This document shows, piece by piece, positions 8,649-16,061 of a stretch of DNA of 64,000 bases. The stretch is taken from the NCBI RefSeq assembly GCF_900114035.1, contig NZ_FORP01000006.1, forward strand, positions 62,001-126,000, read 5' to 3'. The first letter of the stretch is position 1. Every line of letters begins with the position of its first letter. The DNA is from Amycolatopsis sacchari. Its GTDB lineage: Bacteria > Actinomycetota > Actinomycetes > Mycobacteriales > Pseudonocardiaceae. The position numbers were made by a program, and so were the translations under genes. The notes beneath the pieces are model-generated. The model had not been told where the DNA came from. It saw only the letters and a program-made list of their open reading frames with translations, and did not search any database.

Positions 8649-9468
8649 TCGTGCCTTCCAGGTGCGGCTTGGGTTTCCGCGCGTTCCACAGCTCGAACGC
8701 CCAGCCCGTCTCGGTTTGCCACGACGTAAAGGCCACCTTCGCCGGAAGCAGCACGGGAAGCTTGAACCGCACGTCCACCGTGTAGGCGTCGGGCAGACGG
8801 CCTTCGAACGCGGCGAGCACCCGCGCCTTCGTCCACATGCCGTGCGCGATCGCCGACGGGAAGCCGAACAGCTTCGCGGTCAACGGGTGCAGGTGGATCG
8901 GGTTGCGGTCGCCCGACACCTCCGCGTACCGGCGGCCGATGTCGCTCGGCACACGCCAGATCGCGTTCGGCGACGGCGCCGCGAGCTGCTTGCCCGGCGC
9001 GGACTTCTCGCCGCCACCGCCACGACGCAGGTACGTGCTCACCTCCGTCCACACCACACTGTCCGAAGTGGACACCTCGCTCAGCACGTCGAACTGGCGG
9101 CCCTTTTCGTGCGGGCGCAGGTTCTCCGCCCACACCCGCACGGACACGGTGTCGCCCAGCCGCACCGGCCGGTGCTGCGTGATCCGGTTCGCCACGTGCA
9201 CCATGCCCAGCAGCGGGAACGGGAAGTCCGGCCGCGTCATCAACGCCATCTGCAGCGGGAACGCGAGCATGTGCGGGTACGTCGCGGGAAGTTCGTCACC
9301 GAAGCGGAATCCACACACCTGGTCGTAGGCGGCGACGTGCCGTGGATCGAATTCCACGTCCCGGCGCACGTATTCGGCATCGGGCAGCGTGTCGCCGCCA
9401 CGGGACGGCAACAACGCCTTCGCGTAGAGCGGCGCCAGTCGCGGCGCGGCCTTCAGTTCCTCCACCAT
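8605..9468 (-). CDS. htdX: MaoC-type (3R)-hydroxyacyl dehydratase (HtdX-like)
   Basis: This 287-residue protein has a double hotdog fold. The C-terminal half carries the hydratase-2 signature YAEVSGDRNPIHLHP and the following FPSAIAHGMW segment with the catalytic Asp/His pair. It should dehydrate (3R)-hydroxyacyl chains to trans-2-enoyl thioesters in fatty-acid or mycolate-like lipid synthesis, or act in reverse. The start ATG overlaps the stop of the upstream fabG gene as TGATG (9466-9470), so the two are translationally coupled. The neighbouring fabG and thiolase make a beta-oxidation/elongation module. The gene order matches mycobacterial htdX (Rv0241c) beside fabG4. Confidence 0.88.
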   Translation of the reverse strand: MVEELKAAPRLAPLYAKALLPSRGGDTLPDAEYVRRDVEFDPRHVAAYDQVCGFRFGDELPATYPHMLAFPLQMALMTRPDFPFPLLGMVHVANRITQHRPVRLGDTVSVRVWAENLRPHEKGRQFDVLSEVSTSDSVVWTEVSTYLRRGGGGEKSAPGKQLAAPSPNAIWRVPSDIGRRYAEVSGDRNPIHLHPLTAKLFGFPSAIAHGMWTKARVLAAFEGRLPDAYTVDVRFKLPVLLPAKVAFTSWQTETGWAFELWNARKPKPHLEGTISPPGATPAPRRDR

Positions 9469-10811
9469 CACGCCCCCAGCAGCGCCTGGCCGCACACGCG
9501 GACCACGTTGCCGTTCACCGCGGCGGACGCGGGATTCGCGTACCAGGCGATGGTTTCCGCGACGTCCACCGGCAGCCCGCCCTGACCGAGGCTCGACAAC
9601 CGCCGCCCCGCCTCGCGGATCACCAGCGGGATCGCCGCCGTCATCTGCGTCTCGATGAAGCCCGGGGCGACGGCGTTGATCGTGCCGCCGTACTCGGCGA
9701 GCTTCGGCGCGGCGTCGTTGACCATGCCGATCACGCCCGCCTTGCTGGTGGCGTAGTTCGTCTGCCCGACGTTGCCCGCGATGCCCGCCATCGACGAAAC
9801 GCCGATGATGCGCCCGTTCGGGCGGAGCACCTTGTCCGCGAGCAGCTTGTCGTTGACGGCGAGCTGCGCGGCGAGGTTGACGGTGAGCACGGCGTCCCAC
9901 GCGCCCTCGGTGAGGTTGCCGAGCGTCTTGTCGCGGGTGATGCCGGCGTTGTGCACGACGATGTCCACCCCGTCGTGCCGTTCCTTGAGGTGGTTCGCGA
10001 GCTTCTCCGGTGCGTCGGCCGCGGTGATGTCGAGCTGCAGCGCCGAGCCGCCGATGCGGTTCGCGACCTTCGACAGGTCCGCACCCTGGGCGGGGATGTC
10101 CAGCGCGACGACGTGCGCGCCGTCCCGCGCGAACACCTCGGCGATCGCCTCGCCGATGCCACGGGAGGCACCGGTCACGAGCGCGACCTTGCCGGCGAGC
10201 GGCTTCTCCCAGTTCTCCGGCGTCGGCACGGCCGGAATCCCTTCGGTGCCGACGCGGACGACCTGGCCGTCCACGAACGCCGACTTCGCCGACAGCAGGA
10301 AGCGCAGCGTCGACTCCGCGGCCTCCTCGGCCCCCGGCGCGACGTACACGAGCTGCACCGTCGCGCCCCGCTTCAGCTCCTTGCCGACCGAGCGCGTGAA
10401 GCCCTCCAGCGCGCGCTGCGCGATCCGCTCACGGCCTTCGGCCAGCTCGGGCGGCGTGCCGAGCACGACGACCCGGCCGCACGCGCCGACCTTGCGGATG
10501 ACCGGGTGGAAGAACAGGTACAGCTCGCGCAGCTGCGCGGGGTCGGTGATGCCGGTGGCGTCGAAGACGAGCGCGCCGTACCGCCGGTCCTCGACCGGGG
10601 CGGTGAGCACCTCGATCCCGGCACCGGACAGCTGCGTGCGGACGGTCTTCTCCAGCCGTCCACCGGGCGCGGCGCCGAGGAGTGCGGGACCATCGAGCGG
10701 AGGCTGCCCCGGCCGGTAGCGGCGCAGCGTGGCGGGGTTGGGCAGACCGAGCTTCGGCACCAGGAACCTGCCGACGGGCGTCTTGGTGAACTGCTGGTAG
10801 CGGTCGGCCAT
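9468..10811 (-). CDS. fabG: High-molecular-weight 3-oxoacyl-ACP/CoA reductase (FabG4-like)
   Basis: This is a 447-residue reductase of the large FabG class. An N-terminal flavodoxin-like domain of about 200 residues precedes a C-terminal short-chain dehydrogenase domain with the nucleotide-binding motif [11 protein letters not shown], the catalytic serine in GVSSMAG and YxxxK as YATSK. It reduces 3-oxoacyl thioesters to 3-hydroxyacyl thioesters, the step before the coupled dehydratase. ATG at 10811 follows AAGGAGGGG at good spacing; upstream in-frame starts would run through the promoter. It is divergent from the thiolase gene, with a perfect palindrome between. FabG4 of mycobacteria has this same two-domain build and prefers NADH, but cofactor preference cannot be read here. 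Confidence 0.92.
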   Translation of the reverse strand: MADRYQQFTKTPVGRFLVPKLGLPNPATLRRYRPGQPPLDGPALLGAAPGGRLEKTVRTQLSGAGIEVLTAPVEDRRYGALVFDATGITDPAQLRELYLFFHPVIRKVGACGRVVVLGTPPELAEGRERIAQRALEGFTRSVGKELKRGATVQLVYVAPGAEEAAESTLRFLLSAKSAFVDGQVVRVGTEGIPAVPTPENWEKPLAGKVALVTGASRGIGEAIAEVFARDGAHVVALDIPAQGADLSKVANRIGGSALQLDITAADAPEKLANHLKERHDGVDIVVHNAGITRDKTLGNLTEGAWDAVLTVNLAAQLAVNDKLLADKVLRPNGRIIGVSSMAGIAGNVGQTNYATSKAGVIGMVNDAAPKLAEYGGTINAVAPGFIETQMTAAIPLVIREAGRRLSSLGQGGLPVDVAETIAWYANPASAAVNGNVVRVCGQALLGA

Positions 10812-10836
10812 CGGGACCCCTCCTTGCTTCGCACGC

Positions 10837-10856
10837 AACCTACTCGCGAGTAGGTT
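10837..10856. promoter_or_regulatory. Perfect 20-bp palindromic operator between fabG and thiolase genes
   Basis: AACCTACTCGCGAGTAGGTT is its own reverse complement. It lies 26 bp upstream of the fabG start and 35 bp upstream of the thiolase start, covering the likely promoters of both. Length and symmetry fit a TetR-family dimer-of-dimers site. The nearest candidate regulator is the TetR at 7992-8648. Confidence 0.85.
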
Positions 10857-10890
10857 ACACTGTTCCCAGCGATCCACCAGGAGGCAAGTC

Positions 10891-12162
10891 ATGGACGTCC
10901 GCAAGGTCGCGATCCTCGGCGGCAACCGCATCCCGTTCGCGCGCTCGAACGGCCCCTACGCGAGCGCGTCCAACCAGGACATGCTCACCGCCGCGATCGA
11001 CGGGCTCGTCAGCCGGTTCTCCCTGCAGGGCGAACGCATCGGCGAGGTCGCCGCCGGCGCGGTGCTCAAGCACGCTCGGGACTTCAACCTGGCGCGCGAA
11101 GCCGTGCTCGGCAGCAAGCTCTCGCCCGAGACACCGGCCTCCGACGTGCAGATGGCGTGCGGCACCGGCCTGCAGGCGATCGTCAACGTCGCCAACAAGA
11201 TCGCGCTCGGCCAGCTCGACTCGGCGATCGCCGGTGGCGTGGACACCACGTCCGACGCGCCGCTCGCGGTGAACGACGACCTGCGCCGCATCCTCGTCCG
11301 GCTCAACTCGGCGAAGTCCCTCGGCGAGCGGCTGCGGCTGCTGACGAAGCTGCGCCCGGGCCAGATCGTGCCCGAGATCCCGCGCAACGCCGAGCCGCGC
11401 ACCGGGCTGTCGATGGGCGAGCACGCGGCGCTGACCGCGAAGGAGTGGGGCATCACGCGCGAGGCCCAGGACGAGCTGGCCGCGACGAGCCACCAGCGCC
11501 TGGCCGCCGCGTACGACCGCGGCTTCTTCGACGACCTGATGACGCCGTTCCTCAGGCTCACACGCGACCAGAACCTGCGCCCGGACTCGACGGCGGAGAA
11601 GCTCGCCAAGCTCAAGCCGGTGTTCGGCGGGCCGGACGGGACGATGACCGCGGGCAACTCCACCCCGCTCACCGACGGCGCGTCCACCGTGCTGCTCGCG
11701 AGCGAGGAGTGGGCGAAGGCGCACAAGCTGCCGGTGCTGGCGTACCTGACGTTCGCCGAAACCGCGGCGGTGGACTACGTGCACGGCCGCGAGGGCCTGC
11801 TGATGGCTCCCGCGTACGCCGTGCCGCGGATGCTCGCCAAGGCCGGGCTCTCGTTGCAGGACTTCGACTTCTACGAGATCCACGAGGCGTTCGCCTCCCA
11901 GGTGCTGGCGACGTTGAAGGCGTGGGAGGACCCGGGCTTCGCCAAGGAGAAGCTGGGCCTGGACGAGCCGCTGGGCTCGATCGACCGCGCGAAGCTCAAC
12001 GTCAACGGGTCGTCGCTCGCGGCGGGCCACCCCTTCGCGGCCACCGGCGGGCGCATCGTCGCCACGCTGGCGAAGCTCCTGCACGAGAAGGGCTCCGGCC
12101 GCGGGCTGATCTCGATCTGCGCCGCCGGTGGCCAGGGGATCACGGCCATCCTGGAGAAGTAA
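10891..12162 (+). CDS. Acetyl-CoA C-acyltransferase (thiolase, FadA2-like)
   Basis: This 423-residue thiolase has the nucleophilic cysteine at C90 in [10 protein letters not shown], the [13 protein letters not shown] motif, EIHEAFA, the [10 protein letters not shown] histidine motif and the C-terminal CAAGGQG second cysteine. It cleaves 3-oxoacyl-CoA with CoA, or condenses acyl-CoAs in reverse. The start ATG follows AGGAGG. It is transcribed away from the fabG-htdX operon, and the shared palindrome suggests co-regulation. M. tuberculosis fadA2 (Rv0243) sits in the same divergent arrangement. Some relatives of this class act on acetoacetyl-CoA; chain-length preference is not visible. Confidence 0.92.
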   Translation: MDVRKVAILGGNRIPFARSNGPYASASNQDMLTAAIDGLVSRFSLQGERIGEVAAGAVLKHARDFNLAREAVLGSKLSPETPASDVQMACGTGLQAIVNVANKIALGQLDSAIAGGVDTTSDAPLAVNDDLRRILVRLNSAKSLGERLRLLTKLRPGQIVPEIPRNAEPRTGLSMGEHAALTAKEWGITREAQDELAATSHQRLAAAYDRGFFDDLMTPFLRLTRDQNLRPDSTAEKLAKLKPVFGGPDGTMTAGNSTPLTDGASTVLLASEEWAKAHKLPVLAYLTFAETAAVDYVHGREGLLMAPAYAVPRMLAKAGLSLQDFDFYEIHEAFASQVLATLKAWEDPGFAKEKLGLDEPLGSIDRAKLNVNGSSLAAGHPFAATGGRIVATLAKLLHEKGSGRGLISICAAGGQGITAILEK

Positions 12163-12166
12163 CGCC

Positions 12167-12670
12167 TCAGCCGGGCAGCAGGTCCTTCGCCGCGCCCGCC
12201 GTGCTGGCCACCTGCTTGGAGGCCTTCGCGGCGGCGCGGCGCGTGCGCCAGCCGACGGACGGCTTGCCCTCGGTGTCGGCCGCCGCGATGAGCAGCCCGC
12301 CGACGAGGGCGAGGTTCTTCAGGAAGTGGATGATCTGCTCCTGCTTGTCGGCGTCCTTGGCCTCCCAGAACGCGTGCCCCGCCACGGTGGTCGGCACGAG
12401 GCTGCCCACCAGCGCGAGCGAGGACAGGCGCGGGAACTTGCCGAAGGCGAGCGCCGTGCCGGCGGCGATCTTCACGCCCGCGTCGATCTTGACGAGGCTC
12501 ACCGGGTCGGTGGGCACCTGGTCGGGCAGCTTGTCCTGCTGTTGCCCGACCGTCTTGTCGATCAGGGGTTTCGCCACCTCGGCGTGCCCTTCGGCCTGAC
12601 GCAGCGCGTTGATGCCGCCGTAGATGAAGATGGACGCCAGCATGGGGCGGGCCAGTCGACGCAGGATCAC
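12167..12670 (-). CDS. DoxX family membrane protein
   Basis: This 167-residue protein begins ILRRLARPMLASIFIYGGINAL and has four hydrophobic segments, the typical DoxX/DoxD layout; GHAFWEAKDADKQEQIIHFLKNLALVGGLLIAA is the conserved latter half. DoxX proteins are small membrane proteins linked to redox and thiol stress. GTG at 12670 is chosen because AGGAAGG lies about 8 bases upstream on the minus strand; the longer reading from 12733 starts inside repeat-rich non-coding DNA. The stop is 4 bases from the convergent thiolase stop. Confidence 0.88.
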   Translation of the reverse strand: MILRRLARPMLASIFIYGGINALRQAEGHAEVAKPLIDKTVGQQQDKLPDQVPTDPVSLVKIDAGVKIAAGTALAFGKFPRLSSLALVGSLVPTTVAGHAFWEAKDADKQEQIIHFLKNLALVGGLLIAAADTEGKPSVGWRTRRAAAKASKQVASTAGAAKDLLPG

Positions 12671-12731
12671 GGTCGTCGCCTTCCTAGGTTGCCTTCCGGA
12701 TGCCGCCGAAGTACCCACTAGCCCCCTCTTC

Positions 12732-12833
12732 AAAGCTCTACAGCTTTATTGGCTCAACACTAGAAAGCGCTAGAAAGCCGTAGCGACACGCCGATAGCGG
12801 TCTCTCGGCAAATATCAGAGCAGCACTAGAAAC
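12732..12833. repeat. CTAGAAA repeat cluster upstream of the AAA ATPase gene
   Basis: The 181-bp gap before the AAA ATPase gene holds AAAGC-TCTACA-GCTTT (12732-12747), two head-to-tail decamers CTAGAAAGC(G/C) at 12760-12769 and 12770-12779, and a third CTAGAAA at 12826-12832. CTAG is rare in this GC-rich DNA. The reverse complement of the nonamer CTAGAAAGC recurs just after the gene at 14063-14071, so the gene is flanked by inverted copies. A GCGACACGCCGA motif at 12783-12794 also occurs twice upstream of dnaB. Confidence 0.7.
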
Positions 12834-12851
12834 CCCGATACCGTCGTAGGG

Positions 12852-14048
12852 ATGGACCCCATCCGCAACCCCTTCGCGCCGGGTGCCGGGCAACGGCCGC
12901 CGGAACTGGCCGGACGGGAACGCGAGCTGTCCGCGTTCGAGGTGGTGCTGCAACGCGTGGCGCGGGGGCGGCCGGAGCGGAGCCTGATCCTGACCGGGCT
13001 GCGTGGTGTCGGCAAGACCGTGCTGCTGGGCGAGCTGCGGTCGATGGCGGTCAAACACGGCTGGGGCGCGGGCAAGATCGAGGCCCGCCCGGACGCGGAG
13101 CTGCGGCGGCCACTCTCGGCGGCGTTGCACCGCGCGATCCGGGATCTCGCGGTGCGGCACCGCGCGCCGGACCGCGTCGACGAGGTGCTGGGCGTGCTCA
13201 AGGCGTTCGCGCTGAAGGCGAGCAAGCCCGACGCGAAGCTGCGTGACCGGTGGCAGCCGGGCATCGACGTGCCCGCCGCGCAGGGGCGGGCGGATTCCGG
13301 CGACATCGAGATCGACCTCGTCGAGCTGTTCACCGACGTCGCCGAGTTGGCCGCGGACGTGGGCACGGGCGCGGTGATCCTGATCGACGAGATGCAGGAC
13401 CTCAAGGCACCGGACGTGTCGGCGTTGTGCGCGGCCTGCCACGAGCTTTCGCAGTCGGGTGCGCCGCTCGTCGTGGTCGGCGCCGGGCTGCCGCACGTGC
13501 CCGCGGTCCTGTCGGCGTCGAAGTCCTACTCCGAGCGGTTGTTCCGGTACGCGCGGATCGACCGGCTCGACCGCGACGACGCCGACCGGGCGGTGATGGC
13601 GCCCATCGAGCGCGAGGAAGCCGGAATCGAACCGGAGGCGCTGGACGCGCTGTTCGACGCCTCGGGCGGCTACCCGTACTTCATCCAGGCGTACGCGAAG
13701 GCGGCCTGGGACGCCGCGCCCGCCGATCCGATCACCGTGAAGGACGTGCAGGTCGCCGCCCCGGAGGCGGAGCAGGAGCTGGCCGTGGGCTTCTTCGGTT
13801 CGCGCTACGAGCGCGCGACGCCCGCCGAGCGTGAGTACCTGCTGGCGATGGCGGAGCTGACGCAGGGCCGCGACGAGGGTGCCGGTACCTCCGACATCGC
13901 CGTCTACCTGGGCCGGAAGCCGTCGTCGTTGTCCCCGGCGCGCGACAGCCTGATGAAGAAGGGGCTCGTGTACTCCGCCGAGCGGGGGCTCATCGCCTTC
14001 ACGGTGCCGCACTTCGGGCACTACCTGCTCAGCCGCCGCGAGGACTGA
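12852..14048 (+). CDS. AAA family (Orc/STAND-like) ATPase with C-terminal winged helix
   Basis: This 398-residue protein starts with the LAGRERELSAFE motif typical of Orc1/Cdc6-like and NACHT-related ATPases. Walker A is GLRGVGKT (residues 49-56), and Walker B is AVILIDEMQDL near residue 180. Sensor-type segments include LVVVGAGLPHVP and SYSERLFRYARI. After GGYPYFIQAYAKAAWD there is a C-terminal winged-helix region (SDIAVYLGRKPSSLSPARDSLMKKGLVY). It is likely an ATP-dependent DNA-binding switch. The gene is monocistronic. TACCGT at 12839-12844 sits 7 bases before the ATG, so it is probably leaderless, and CTAG-containing repeats flank it on both sides. Family assignment is sound; biological role unknown. 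Confidence 0.85.
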   Translation: MDPIRNPFAPGAGQRPPELAGRERELSAFEVVLQRVARGRPERSLILTGLRGVGKTVLLGELRSMAVKHGWGAGKIEARPDAELRRPLSAALHRAIRDLAVRHRAPDRVDEVLGVLKAFALKASKPDAKLRDRWQPGIDVPAAQGRADSGDIEIDLVELFTDVAELAADVGTGAVILIDEMQDLKAPDVSALCAACHELSQSGAPLVVVGAGLPHVPAVLSASKSYSERLFRYARIDRLDRDDADRAVMAPIEREEAGIEPEALDALFDASGGYPYFIQAYAKAAWDAAPADPITVKDVQVAAPEAEQELAVGFFGSRYERATPAEREYLLAMAELTQGRDEGAGTSDIAVYLGRKPSSLSPARDSLMKKGLVYSAERGLIAFTVPHFGHYLLSRRED

Positions 14049-14062
14049 TCGGGGCTTCTAAC

Positions 14063-14084
14063 GCTTTCTAGCTTTTCAGCTAGA
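14063..14084. repeat. Inverted repeat after the AAA ATPase gene
   Basis: GCTTTCTAG (14063-14071) is the exact reverse complement of the CTAGAAAGC units upstream of the gene. Overlapping it, TCTAGC (14067-14072) and GCTAGA (14079-14084) form a perfect 6-bp hairpin stem with a 6-base loop. This could be a terminator-like structure or the second boundary or operator of the AAA gene unit. Confidence 0.55.
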
Positions 14085-14157
14085 GATCGCGATCGTCCGC
14101 GATACGCCTTCTCTGCCGATGATTCGTCGGCGAGTGCGCCAAGTCACCGGAGGATCG

Positions 14158-14187
14158 TTGGCAAGCTTGTGAAAAAAGGTGCATACT
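14158..14187 (+). promoter_or_regulatory. Promoter of the small Arg-rich protein gene
   Basis: TTGGCA at 14158-14163 and CATACT at 14182-14187 are separated by 18 bases, a good vegetative -35/-10 match. Unlike most genes in this window, the start codon is 46 bases further on with a GAGGGG ribosome-binding site, so this transcript has a leader. Confidence 0.6.
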
Positions 14188-14233
14188 GGAGGAGTCACCA
14201 CGAGAGACTCCACCTGAGGGGATGCGAGAACCC

Positions 14234-14383
14234 ATGAGCAACTTCGCCGCCAAGCTTCGTGCCCGCCGCGCGCAGGCCCGGACCCGTCGCGCGGTGAACC
14301 GTGCCATCGAGACCGCCGCCAGCCCGACCGTGCGCCAGGAGCTGATGGCGATCGCGCAGGCGCACCAGTCGCACATGCGGTAA
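14234..14383 (+). CDS. Small Arg-rich protein (49 residues), unknown function
   Basis: The ORF encodes 49 residues beginning MSNFAAKLRARRAQARTRRA. The first 23 residues contain eight arginines, and the rest (IETAASPTVRQELMAIAQAH) is a predicted amphipathic helix. It would be strongly basic and could bind nucleic acid or membranes. It has its own promoter (14158-14187), a GAGGGG ribosome-binding site 9 bases upstream, and a strong rho-independent terminator about 70 bases after its stop, so it is a stand-alone transcription unit. I recall short proteins of this type in related actinobacteria, but no function. Confidence 0.7.
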   Translation: MSNFAAKLRARRAQARTRRAVNRAIETAASPTVRQELMAIAQAHQSHMR

Positions 14384-14451
14384 GAAGTGAGCTGGAACAC
14401 AAACGAGCCCGGGTGTAACGCCACCGGAAGAGTCGGCGATACCCCTTACGA

Positions 14452-14498
14452 CCCCGTGATGCTGGCGGACCCCCGACCTGGCAGCATCACGGGGTTTT
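14452..14498 (+). terminator. Rho-independent terminator
   Basis: CCCCGTGATGCTG (14452-14464) pairs perfectly with CAGCATCACGGGG (14482-14494), a 13-bp stem with a 17-base loop, followed by TTTT. It ends the transcript of the 49-residue protein. Confidence 0.9.
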
Positions 14499-14534
14499 CC
14501 ATTGCCTGAACCCGGTTGACGCGCGCGTTATTCT

Positions 14535-14547
14535 TTGACGCAGTCAA
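14535..14547. promoter_or_regulatory. Probable MarR operator upstream of the MarR-GNAT gene
   Basis: TTGAC-GCA-GTCAA is a palindrome with 5-bp arms, 21 bp before the start codon at 14569. Another TTGACGC lies at 14516-14522. The position suggests autoregulation by the MarR domain of the next gene. Confidence 0.6.
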
Positions 14548-14568
14548 CGAAGTGGTTGAGGTGAGCAA

Positions 14569-15546
14569 ATGAACGATCGCCAGCTGCTCGACCGGGTCTC
14601 CCGCGTCCGCGCGTTCAACCGGCTCTACACCGGCGTCATCGGCGTCCTCGACGAAGGGCTCGTCGGCACGGAGCACTCGCTCAGCGAGGCCCGCGTGCTC
14701 TACGAGCTGGAGCAGCAGGGCGTCACGGAAGTGGCGGAGCTGCGCCGCCGGCTCGATCTCGACGCCGGGTACGCCAGCCGCCTGCTCGGCCGCCTGGAGA
14801 GCCGCGGTCTGCTGGTCCGGGAACGCTCGGAAACCGACGCCCGGCGCCAGCTCATCCGGCTCACCGAAGCCGGCCGGGAAGCCCAGCATTCGCTCGAACA
14901 GCGCACCATCGAACAGATCGGCAAGCTCCTCGGCCGGTTCACCGACGAGGACCAGCAGCGGCTCCTGCGCTCCATGCGGGTGATCACCGAGCTCGTCGGC
15001 GACCGGCCCCGTGACGCCACCGTCGTGCTGCGCCCGCCCCGGCCGGGCGACTTCGGCTGGGTCGTGGCGCGGCACGGCGCGTTGTACGCGCAGGAGTACG
15101 GGTGGGACGCCACGTTCGAAGCGCTCACCGCCCGGATCGTGGCCGACTACGTCGAGAACCACGTGCCCGCGAAGGAAGCGGCGTGGATCGCCGAGGTCGG
15201 CGGGGAACGCGCGGGTTGCGTGTTCTGCGTCCGCGGTTCTGACGAGCGCACCGCCAAGCTGCGGCTGCTGCTCGTCGAGCCGGGTGCGCGCGGGCAGGGC
15301 CTCGGCAAACGGCTCGTCGACGAGTGCCTCGCGTTCGCCAAGGCTCAGGGCTACACCGCGATGGAGCTGTGGACCAACGACGTGCTCACCGCGGCCCGCC
15401 GCATCTACGCCAGCGCGGGGTTCCAGGTCGTCGGCCGGGAACCGCACCACAGCTTCGGCGCGGACCTGGTCGGCGAGACCTGGCGGCTGGAGTGGGGAAC
15501 TACCGGCCCATCCCGTAGAACTCCGGGTTCGGCCGGAGCGCGGTGA
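14569..15546 (+). CDS. MarR-type regulator fused to GNAT N-acetyltransferase
   Basis: This 325-residue protein is bifunctional. Residues ~1-145 are a MarR winged helix (SEARVLYELEQQGVTEVAELRRRLDLDAGYASRLLGRLESRGLLVRE, then TEAGREA). Residues ~150-310 are a GNAT acetyltransferase with the acetyl-CoA loop motif RGQGLGKRLVDECLAFA and the late strand AARRIYASAGFQVVG. Such fusions are well known in actinobacteria; the acetyl acceptor is unknown. ATG at 14569 follows a weak GAGGTGAG site. The last 47 bases overlap the convergent AhpD-like gene, and the last ~15 residues (TGPSRRTPGSAGAR) look like non-conserved run-through. Confidence 0.9.
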   Translation: MNDRQLLDRVSRVRAFNRLYTGVIGVLDEGLVGTEHSLSEARVLYELEQQGVTEVAELRRRLDLDAGYASRLLGRLESRGLLVRERSETDARRQLIRLTEAGREAQHSLEQRTIEQIGKLLGRFTDEDQQRLLRSMRVITELVGDRPRDATVVLRPPRPGDFGWVVARHGALYAQEYGWDATFEALTARIVADYVENHVPAKEAAWIAEVGGERAGCVFCVRGSDERTAKLRLLLVEPGARGQGLGKRLVDECLAFAKAQGYTAMELWTNDVLTAARRIYASAGFQVVGREPHHSFGADLVGETWRLEWGTTGPSRRTPGSAGAR

Positions 15547-16060
15547 AGTGGGCCAGCCGGTTGGACATCGCGAACAACGCCGTGATCGCGCCGATGTCCC
15601 AGATCTCGTCCTCGGTCAGGCCCGCCTCGCGTGCCGCCTCGACGTGCCGCTCGCCGAACAGGTGCGAATCGCGGGCCAGCGCGAGGGCGAGCTCGACGAT
15701 CGCCCGCCCCCGCCGGTCCAGCTCCACCTGCCACGGGTTGCTCGACACGCGGTCCGCCAGCTCCGGGTCCTTCGCCCGGATCCGCAGGATCGCCCCGTGC
15801 GCCACCACGCAGTACGTGCAGTGGTTGGCGCCCGAGGTGGCGACCACGACCAGCTCCCGCTCGGCCTTGCTCAGGCCTTCGGAGCGGTCCATCAGCGCGT
15901 CGTGGTAGTCGAGGAACGCCCGCAGCTCCGCCGGACGGTGGCCGAGCGCCCGGAAGATGTTCGGCAGGAACCCCGACTTCTCCGCGATCGCGCCGACGCG
16001 ATCGCGGAGGTCGCCGGGCAGGTCCTCCAGCTCGACCACCGGGAAGCGGCTGACGGGCAC
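15500..16060 (-). CDS. AhpD/CMD-like peroxidase-related protein
   Basis: This 186-residue all-helical protein belongs to the carboxymuconolactone decarboxylase/AhpD superfamily. It carries the active-site segment SGANHCTYCVVAHGAI, with CxxC and the downstream His, as in alkylhydroperoxidase-like enzymes. It probably reduces peroxides or acts in thiol redox chemistry. The GTG start at 16060 is one base after the stop of the permease gene, so the two are one transcription unit. Why a monocarboxylate permease and this enzyme are coupled is not evident. Confidence 0.85.
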   Translation of the reverse strand: MPVSRFPVVELEDLPGDLRDRVGAIAEKSGFLPNIFRALGHRPAELRAFLDYHDALMDRSEGLSKAERELVVVATSGANHCTYCVVAHGAILRIRAKDPELADRVSSNPWQVELDRRGRAIVELALALARDSHLFGERHVEAAREAGLTEDEIWDIGAITALFAMSNRLAHFTALRPNPEFYGMGR

Positions 16061-16061
16061 G

